A DNA stretch of 64,000 bases from Hysterangium stoloniferum (Eukaryota > Basidiomycota > Agaricomycetes > Hysterangiales > Hysterangiaceae), in contig WHVD01000007.1 in the NCBI GenBank assembly GCA_015178975.1, positions 248,001-312,000 of the forward strand, given 5' to 3'. Each line of letters starts with the position of its first letter. Position 1 is the stretch's first letter. The notes beneath the pieces are model-generated. The model made no database searches and was not told the origin of the DNA. It saw nothing but the letters and a program-made list of their open reading frames with translations. The position numbers were made by a program, and so were the translations under genes. Below, in pieces: positions 56,734 to 64,000 of this stretch.

Positions 56734-58712
56734 ATGTCAACTTCAAATGGGACGACTCTCGGCAGCAACGATGGTGTACGGGCTGAAAGCCTCCTCCAAG
56801 AAGTTGAGTGGCTACACCCCTTGGTCTCCCCAGCTGCATTGAGCGCAGGAGAGCGGGAGGAGAGAGTTGACGCAGTGAGAAGGGAAAGATTCTGGGTAAA
56901 GCTTCGAGACCGATGGAACTGTATCGAAGATGGGCATGGCATGTGTTATCGAGGTCCTGAAGACGACGAGCATATCCGACTGTCTGAAGAAGATGTGGAA
57001 GTTTGGGTTGAGGAATGGGCGCGCAAAATACAATAGTCTTCATGTACACTGTTGACAAACTGGATGCTTTTAGTGCCTAGGAGAGGAACATTGTCAAGAC
57101 CCACCGACTATTATTAAAATGTGAGGTAGATCCACTAACACAACATCGAAGATGAACCCATATTACAATCATCATGAGATCGACTGGGGAGTGGTTTCAC
57201 GGGCTGATAGCTCGTCTTCAATTCTTGATATTAGCCCCGGGTATTACCTAGGTGTTGGCATGGACAGGATTGGGATGGGCGTGCTTCACAGCGCACAGAG
57301 AGCTTCGCTGATGGCAAAGTTGATTATATACGGGGAAATAGCCCGTGGATACGGAAGGAACAAGGCGTTTGACAAGTGTCTACATACGTATCTCACTCTG
57401 CCAAGACTGGGAATGGTAATTCAAGAGACCATCGATTTGATGAAGTAGGGATACAACCGCGTCAACCATTGATTACTCAACATACTCACGTCTTTCTAGA
57501 CCCACCTATCCCCTTCAAATTAGACAACAGGCATGGGTGGTCTTACGGGATTGGACGTCCTTACACCGCATATGGTATTCAAGTGGTATAAAGTGGAGAA
57601 ACGGAGTTCACACTGCCAAGCTTATGACATATTTGGCTTGGGCCTTCCTCTGGTGTCCCGGCGCTCGATGGTCAGATGTAGATCGGGGATCAACTTCAAT
57701 TACGTCTTCCCTTTACAAGGCTGTCATCAGATCACCACTACACACCAACGTGGATGAGGCTGCGTCCCCATTCATTGTACAAATCGCCGAATATCATTCA
57801 TCATCTTTTCCTTCTCCAAATTTCATCACCAGTGGCCTTGGGTATATCGTGGAACACATCTCCCACGTGCGTCAATTGTCTGCAGTGGAGCTTGCTGTGA
57901 TCAGAGTTTACATTGAATTCTTGTTAAAACCGTGCGTCGCGACATCACATTATTGCATCCTGTCCACCAAAACCAGAATGGACAAAATTACTCACACCGA
58001 ATTTCCTTGTTTGAATCTCCTATAGGGATTCTCGTGTGTTCCATCCACCAAGATTCCTGGTTTCGAAATATTGCTGGAGATGCACTGAAGCTTATTTTAG
58101 ACGAAGCAAGCCTCCATATAGCAACATTGACACTTCATATCGATGAGAACACGCCATGCTCACTTTTTCACCATATCAGAGACCTAGAAACCTTCTTTGA
58201 CGACAGTACTCTTTGCATGGATCATATAAACCAGCTGAATGTGGTTTCTTCGCTCATTGAACCCCTCCTAAGGTATGTTGACAATGTTTGACCTTCAAGC
58301 ATAACCTTATATCCCCCAATTCAAATATCCTACCAGCCTGATTACGACACACAGGAGTGAAACATTTTTTCTCCTCTTTTCAGGCAGGAAAATAATCGAG
58401 GTTACTCTGAAGCTGATAGCTGCATCTCCCGACATCGAATCCGCGTGTACCATAGTGCGCAGCCTCAATATGATCAACATTCTCGCTCGTGTTCTTCCAC
58501 ATTGTGACTCAATGCATTACTCAATCAACGATCAATACTTCGGTGGCCGCGTTGAACGATTTTGCCTCGCGCCGTATTCCTTCCTTTGTGTCATCGCCAC
58601 ACCTTTCACCGGTGTGTGCGTAACGTCTCACTCAAGCTCTCGAGCCGTGTTGGAGAATCATGGTTGGTCTGCCGATGCTCTTCTTCCATCCATTATGCAC
58701 AATATATCATAA
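56734..58712 (+). pseudogene. Family A gene (A21), best-preserved full copy
   Basis: Exon 1, 56734-57018 (95 codons; MSTSNGTTLGSNDGVRAE ... CIEDGHGMCYRGPEDDEH). Intron 1, 57019-57073 (GC donor, TTTTAG acceptor). Exon 2, 57074-57444 (371 nt; ISPGYYLGVGMDRIGMGV). Intron 2, 57445-57499 (GTAGGG ... TTCTAG). Exon 3, 57500-57931 (432 nt; FLWCPGARWSDVDRGSTS). Intron 3, 57932-57981 (GTGCGT donor; acceptor altered). Exon 4, 57982-58272 (291 nt; ILVCSIHQDSWFRNIAGD). Intron 4, 58273-58336 (GTATGT ... TACCAG). Exon 5, 58337-58712 (376 nt; IIEVTLKLIAASPDIESA). The total of 1755 nt encodes 584 residues plus stop. One early stop in exon 2 (TGA where relatives have CGA) and two weakened splice sites are the only faults I see. 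No known domain, signal peptide or membrane helix. Confidence 0.65.
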
Positions 58713-58739
58713 TTTCTCCTTGGTAACACCGACACATTA

Positions 58740-59830
58740 TCCACCCAGGAAGGATACTACTATTAGTCTTCAGTTAACTCCCCTTTGGCAATATTTCTAA
58801 TTTATGTAAAGCTACATAGTTTGATAAAAATTAAAGAGCGCATGTAGTCACATTTTACTTTGTGTGCTTCGCAGCTTCTCATTGATTCTATACATACGTT
58901 GCATATATTGGTGGGCGTTAGTGGTGGCTAGAATCACATCCAATTTATCAACGAGAATCACTTCAAATAGAATACCACTGGGAGCTTTCAAAGAATCCAG
59001 CGTATGAGTTAGTTGAGATAGCAAGAAGCAAGTCATTGAAGAGCAGCAACCACCACCCGTAACTCACTAATCCATGCCGACAGTTATCTCGGGCCGATTC
59101 ACCTAATATTTAAAATCTATGTTTAATCTCCTGATTGGCTACCATGAGGCACAAGATCTGGAATAAAAGGAAGGGCCTTTGAAAGGGTGTTGGGCGGATT
59201 CAATTAAGTATTTCTCTCAATTCGAAACCTTGACCCGATGATGGAGCGCCTTGCTCCCATGGGATCCGACTTGAGAAAAACGACCATCGCGAATATTGCA
59301 AGGAAGGTAAAACGAGCACCACAAAGCACGTTTGAGACTCATATAGTGTATAACTGACACTTAGTGATACAGGAGAAATTCTAGGAAGCCAGATTCCATG
59401 ACCACTTGATGGCAAACCGGTCTAAATTAGCGATAACAAAGCTTTCGGGGTGACACACCTGGTTATGACCGACATTATGTGACAACGACTTGAATATATT
59501 TTATCACAAGTGTAGTTGATTTTTTTCTGGACAATTCTTGAGGTAGAAAAATGAAGAGGAAGAAGCACGAAGGACACGAGATGTCTTGAAGAAGACAAAG
59601 CATCAGTCAATTGGTATTTGATCCGGGCGGCTCACGGAGGAAAGTCCCCTTAATCTAGAATGCGCGCCTGGACATGGTCCAGTGTGTGGAACAGCCTGGA
59701 GCCAGATAGCCGTTCTTCCTCCCAGCGCTTCAAACCATTGGAGTGATGAGTCTTCAATTGGATCAAGTCTTTTCTTATATTTCAACGGAACCTCTTTGAG
59801 CACCTGGCTGCCTTTGGACTCTTATTACCA
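58740..59830 (-). pseudogene. Family B copy (B19), longest continuous copy
   Basis: Tail to tail with A21. From the 5' side: VPLKYKKRLDPIEDSSLQ (59603-59803) with LRGLSSVSRPDQIPID, a middle part (59200-59610, FFSSRIPWEQGAPSSGQG) and the C-terminal exon (58848-59036, APSGILFEVILVDKLDVI and HQYMQRMYRINEKLRSTQ). It shows the order of B parts best. The intron before GILFEV has a degraded donor here. Confidence 0.5.
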
Positions 59831-60044
59831 TAAACAATCAACAGAGTGAGACATCTTGTCTGGGTGAACACGTTCGTCGGCTTCCGAGAACCTTTTGCCA
59901 TCTTTCACCGACCATTGCACGATTTCTGGGGATTCTGAGTTCTCGTCATTATGTATCTAAGCATCGTGGGTCTCATCAGTTCAGTCCCAAGCGACTATAA
60001 TCCAATTTAGACCACCAGCCGCTCTTTAAATGGCAATGATATAA
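59831..60044. other. Spacer upstream of B19
   Basis: B 5' flank sequence (gagacatcttgtctgggtga; gattctgagttctcgtcatt). No gene. Confidence 0.45.
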
Positions 60045-60350
60045 ATAACATTCCCGGTCTGGCACGTCCAATGAGATACCCAGCTGTCAACTTATGAACT
60101 TGCATATAATAATCTATGTAATTATGTACTAATACACACACACCAGCATGCTTCAAAACATTACAATATATCCACTGTACACAATATATTAACAAAACTA
60201 GGGCGACAAGAAAATGAAAATACAACGATAAGTGACGCAGGCAGGATCTTACATATACCTTTTGCATCATGAACCTTGAAGGTCCAGGAAGGGAAACGAG
60301 GAGCATAACCATGACAACATTCAACCATATCGGGGTTTCCGTCACGATCC
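60045..60350. repeat. Repeat block D, copy 4
   Basis: Includes gcacgtccaatgagataccc and cacaatatattaacaaaact. It directly precedes a truncated A copy, as the first copy (9245) precedes A4, suggesting D marks recurrent breakpoints. Confidence 0.6.
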
Positions 60351-60910
60351 AGGTTGCTGGGAAAAGACAAAGGACTCAAACTCAAGCTGGGGGATAAAAA
60401 TACTTTACAGAGCAAGAAATATTCGTTGATGACAAAGTTGATGATATACAACCGAATGGTGCGTGGACGATGGGAAGGCCGGAATCTCGTTGATGGGTCT
60501 CGGCTCAGCTATCTCACTCCACTCAGGCTGGGAATAGTAATTCAAGGGAGCATTGATTGATTGAGGTAGGGATACAACAGCGTCAATCAGCGAATACATT
60601 CAAAATACTCACATCCTTTTAGACCCACCTATCCCCGTCGAATTCGAAAACAGGCGGGGATGGTCTTAGAAGGATTCATCTGGGTTTCAAATGGTGGGAG
60701 GAACTGACGAAACACTGCCAAGCTTCTGGTGTATTTGGGTTCGGCCTTCTCCTTGTCTCCCGGCGCTCGATGGGACGATAGAGATCGGCCATCAACTCCA
60801 ATTACGTCTTCGCTGCACAATGCTGTAATGAAATCAGCGCGACCAACGTGGATGAGATTGCGTCGACATTTATCCATCAAATCCCCGGATATTTCTCATC
60901 TCCATGCATT

Positions 60911-61088
60911 GCGGTTATCATGCATCAGGAAAGTGGGAAGATCAGTAAGTATGCCGTCTATATTGGCTAGAGCCATCTAGGAGAGCTAGCTACACTCGGC
61001 TAGACACACTACTTTCGCGAGATCCCTATTTACTAGTCGGTATAAAAGCTTACTATAGATCTAGGGAGTCTAGGGAGGTTAGAGAGTC
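60911..61088. other. Foreign insert in A22 exon 3
   Basis: About 180 bp replace exon 3 sequence. The insert contains ggtataaaagcttactatag and several gagtctaggga-like repeats. This looks like part of a transposable-element end region, but neither terminal repeats nor a target duplication can be seen. Confidence 0.4.
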
Positions 61089-61192
61089 TACATAATGGGT
61101 GTAGACATTCCCTGTAGTGGAGCTCACTGCGATCAGAGGTTACATAATGGGTGTAGACATTACCTGTAGTGGAGCTCACTGCGATCAGAGGT
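61089..61192. repeat. 52-bp tandem duplication
   Basis: Units 61089-61140 and 61141-61192 both begin tacataatgggtgtagacat and end with exon 3 sequence cactgcgatcagaggt. They differ by about two bases. The unit joins foreign sequence to A sequence, so it arose after the insertion next to it. Confidence 0.85.
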
Positions 61193-61360
61193 TACATTGA
61201 ATTATGGGGGAAACCGTGCGTCGCGATATCACATCATTTCATCCTGCCCCACCAAGCCCACAACAGACAAAACTACCCACACCGACGTTCCTTGTATGAG
61301 TCTCCTGTACGGCGTTTCATATGTTGGATGCACCAAAATGCCTTTTTTCGATATTTTATT

Positions 61361-61575
61361 CCGGAAGGGAATGCGGCGCTTGTTAGGTGGAGTTAGCCCA
61401 AGAGTCGACTTCCAGGCTCAGGATTGTGGCCGTGCTCCTACAGGATACATACTGATCCATCCTTGCCTTCTAACCAACTTGAAGGCGCACTAATCATTCT
61501 TGTATAATACAGGCAGGATATTCTCACGTCACTTTACCATTTTGACACTTATTCCTTGGACTTCATCAGATCATT
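61361..61575. promoter_or_regulatory. A-type upstream block, remnant
   Basis: Matches the A upstream block (attccggaagggaatgcggc; cttgtataatacaggcagga) but is attached to no A start. It is similar to 4331-4580, and B sequence follows in both places. Confidence 0.45.
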
Positions 61576-62005
61576 TTAAAGGCCTCTAATTTTGTTCCAA
61601 GTTCTGTGCCTCATGATAGCCAATCCTGGAATTGAACACAGATTTTGAAGATTAGATGAATCTGACCGAGATCAATGTCGGCGGCATGCATTAGTGAATG
61701 TTTGTTACGGGTGTCTTTTGCTACTCTTCAATCACTTGCTTCATCTATCCCAGCGACCTGACGTGCTGCTTGTGATATCTCAGTGGTAGTCTATTTGAAG
61801 TGATTCTCGTTGATAAATAGGCCGTGATTCTAACCAATACTAGCGCCAACCAGTTTGCAAAATCGTGTCTAGCAGCAACGAGAAGCTGCCAAGCACTCAC
61901 AGGCGGTACAAAGTTACCATATGGGGTCTTAAATGGGCTCAAACTATGTAGCATTACATAAATTAGATATATTGCCAACAGGGGAGTGGCGAGTTAAGGA
62001 AAGCG
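61576..62005 (+). pseudogene. Family B copy (B20), C-terminal part
   Basis: Closely similar to 4720-5110 (gagatcaatgtcggcggcat; gtctatttgaagtgattctc). It has the intron region and the C-terminal exon (VVYLK-type start, then ILVDK). It faces A23 tail to tail. Confidence 0.5.
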
Positions 62006-63945
62006 TCATAGTACTATCCCTCCTCCTGGTTCGGATTGTGTATTGGTGTTACCGAAGAGAAATTGCGGTGGCGCAATGGATGAAACAAGAGCATCGGCAC
62101 GCCAAACATGGTCCTCCAACACTGATCTGCAGTGTAAATTAAATGTTACGCACACACCAGTGAACGGTGTGGCGATGACACAAAGGAAGGAATGGGCCGC
62201 GACAGTTACGCGTTTAAGGCAGCGACCGAGGTATTGATCGTTGATTGAACCGCGCATTGCGTCACAATGTGGAAGGAGACGAGAGAGAATGGGGATGATA
62301 TTGAGGCTGCGCATTGTGGTACACGCGGATTAGATGTCGGAAGATCCAGCTATCAGCTTCAGAGTCACATCAATCAGGTCTTCGCCTGAAAACAGGAGCA
62401 ATAAATTTGGACGGTTGTGTGTCAGAATCAGACTGGTCGGATATTTTCATGGGCGGATATGAGATGGTGCTGGAAGGTAAAGCATTGTCAACATACCTTA
62501 GGAGGGGTTCAATGAGCGAAGAAACCACATTCAGCTGATGGATCTGATCCGTGCGAAGCGTTCTGTCGTTGAAGAAGGTTTCTAGGGCCTTGGTATTATG
62601 CGACAGTGAATTTAACGTGCTGTCATCGATATAAAGTGTCAAGGACGCTATAAGGAGGTGTGCGTCGTCCACTATAACTTCAAAACATCTCCAGCGATAT
62701 CTTGAAACCAGGCATCTTGGTGTATGCAACACACCAGAAGCTGCATAGGAGTTCCAAACAAGGAATGTCGATGTGAGTGATTTTGTCTATTGTGGGTTTG
62801 GTGGGCCAGATGAAATGATGTGATGTCGCGACGCACGGTTGTGCCCAGAATTCAATGCAACGTCTAATCGCAGTGATCTCCTCTACAGACAGCTGACGCA
62901 GGTGGCAAGTTTGTTCCACGAGATACCCAAGCTCGGCGAGGAGGAAGGTACGTTCACAAAAGGATGTTAGATATCCGGCGATCTGTAGAATGAATGCCGA
63001 CGCAACCTCATTCAGGTTGGTGTGTAGCGGTGATTTGATGACAGCATTGTAAAGCGAAGACGTAATCGCAGTTGATGGCCGATCTACATCTCCCCATCGA
63101 GCGCCGGGACACAAATTGAAGGCCCAAGCCAATTCAGCATATGAATTCCCGCACATCTCTAAGACAACTGACGCCTGTTGTCGAATTCGATGCGGGTAAG
63201 TGGGTCTAGAATGGTGAGTATTTTGAGTGTACTCAATGATTGGCGCTGAAGTATCCCCACCTCATTTAGTCAATGGTCTCTTGAATTAATATCCCGATTC
63301 TTCGCAGAGTGAGATGCTTTCGTATTAACTTCTTAAAGGCCCTATCGTCTCCATACGCCATTCGCTTGTATATCATCAACTTTGCCATCAGTGCAGCTGT
63401 CTTTGCGTAGTAAAGAACATTCCTCCCAACCCTTTCCAAACCGACTCCACAGTAATACCCGGGGCTGATTTCAACACTTGAAGATGAACTCTCCGGAGAG
63501 GAGACGAGTCCCCAGTCAATGTCATGCCTACGATATGGACTGAGTTTGGACGTGGCGTTGGTGGATCTCCCTCGTGTCTTAATATTATTCGGTGGGTCAT
63601 GGCAATTTATCTGTCCTTGGCACTGAAAACATCCGCTCTGTGAACAGTCTCCACCAAAAGGATGTTTCGTTTGCGATTCCTCCACACCACCTTCCACGTC
63701 TTCTTCCGACAGTGCTATGTGCTGGTCGTCGTCATATGCTGGGCAACATAAACAGGACCCACGTTCGAGACAGCTACATCGCCCTCCAAGCTTCATCAGA
63801 GGTCTTTCCTTCATTCCAGTTTCATCGATCCCCTGTCGTTCCATCCTCAATACAGCCGGGGAAACCAAGGGTTTAGCCAGTCAACCTCTTGGAGGAGGGA
63901 GAGGGCATCCTGCTCACTCGGAGCTATCTCGTTGGACGTTGACAT
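62006..63945 (-). pseudogene. Family A copy (A23), full length but broken
   Basis: The ATG at 63945 opens exon 1 (MSTSNEIAPSEQDALSLL). The frame shifts early, then 63266-63868 is open: CSCLERGSCLCCPAYDDD, through a shortened intron 1 region read in frame (CSQSGCFQCQGQINCHDP), to exon 2 (ISPGYYCGVGLERVGRNV ... LTLRRIGILIQETID). Exon 3 (CPGARWGDVDRPSTAITS) and exon 4 (62370-62732) follow. Exon 5 runs past the usual stop to 62006. A loss in the intron 1 region lets exon 1 and 2 read as one. It is closest to 18491 and 50841. Confidence 0.65.
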
Positions 63946-64000
63946 TGGTGGGTAGCAGTAGTACTCGGACCGGGATGGAATGCTGCGCCTTTAAGCTGAA
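63946..64000. promoter_or_regulatory. Leader of A23
   Basis: The bases directly upstream of the A23 start (ttggtgggtagcag on the plus strand) match those of all other A starts. The window ends here. Confidence 0.5.

Larger units (their letters stand above)
60360..61360 (+). pseudogene. Family A copy (A22), truncated and rearranged
   Basis: Starts inside exon 2 (SLMTKLMIYNRMVRGRWE) and keeps intron 2 (caaaatactcacatccttttag). Exon 3 (SPGARWDDRDRPSTPITS) is interrupted at about 60911-61088 by foreign sequence with a tataaaag box-like motif. Two tandem copies of a late exon 3 piece follow, then part of exon 4 (61261-61350), where an A upstream block joins. No product expected. Confidence 0.55.

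Noticed and set aside
63266-63868. 200-residue open frame as evidence that A has no intron 1
   Set aside because: Only this copy reads through, and its intron 1 region is shortened. Other copies keep GTGCGC and TTTCAG at fixed places, and several have stops between them.
1-64000. CRISPR arrays, rRNA genes, bacterial operons or riboswitches
   Set aside because: No regularly spaced repeats, rRNA core sequences or prokaryotic signals were found; intron and retroelement features are fungal.
1-64000. The A/B unit as a known transposon (Polinton, Helitron, CACTA-like)
   Set aside because: I see no polymerase, helicase, transposase, tyrosine recombinase or capsid motif in A or B, and no common terminal repeats around the units.

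Overview
This window is a gene-poor, repeat-rich stretch of a filamentous fungal genome. It is almost certainly a basidiomycete of the Agaricomycetes kind: the one recognisable retroelement has gag and protease segments of the type seen in mushroom Ty3/gypsy elements, the inferred introns are about 45-64 nt with fungal GTRNGT...CTNAY...AG signals, and no bacterial features are present. I see no ordinary single-copy housekeeping gene and no gene I would call functional with confidence.

The window is built from two unrecognised, multicopy gene families, here called A and B, that usually lie tail to tail. About two dozen full or partial copies of A occur on both strands. Read across copies, A resolves into a five-exon gene: exons of about 285, 371, 432, 291 and 376 nt, introns of about 56, 45-57, 50 and 64 nt at fixed places, junction phases 0, 2, 2, 2, and a product of about 584 residues. 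The best copy is 56734-58712, where the exon lengths add to 1755 nt, an exact multiple of three. The left-edge copy (1-752) has exons 4 and 5 fully open. Other long copies are 5173-7033, 18491-20416, 23534-25476, 32894-34829, 40022-41941, 46539-48092, 50841-52785 and 62006-63945. Family B is more decayed; its best-conserved part is a C-terminal segment reading like GILFEVILVDKSDVILATT.

Layout from left to right: A end and B (+) facing A (-) at 1-4330; B/A pairs at 4640-7033 and 7941-10039; spacer block F and a heavily interrupted A (-) at 10040-15491, carrying a solo LTR; A (+) at 16585 and 18491; B and A copies to 30400; a broken Ty3/gypsy element at 30405-32893 with an LTR and a tRNA-Lys-like sequence beside it; A (-) at 32894-34829 split by a second solo LTR; block F and A/B copies to 43350; a 2 kb stretch unrelated to the rest (43351-45400); then further A/B units to the right edge, with a small non-autonomous DNA element at 53922-54349.

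Large segments are duplicated inside the window. About 3 kb at 1-2960 recurs at 19680-22800 in the same direction and at 48100-51640 inverted, and 15160-17300 recurs, with insertions, at 53490-57440. These second copies act as empty sites and show exactly where elements landed. What A and B do is unknown. They could be a host gene family that expanded and decayed, or the cargo of an undescribed mobile unit.
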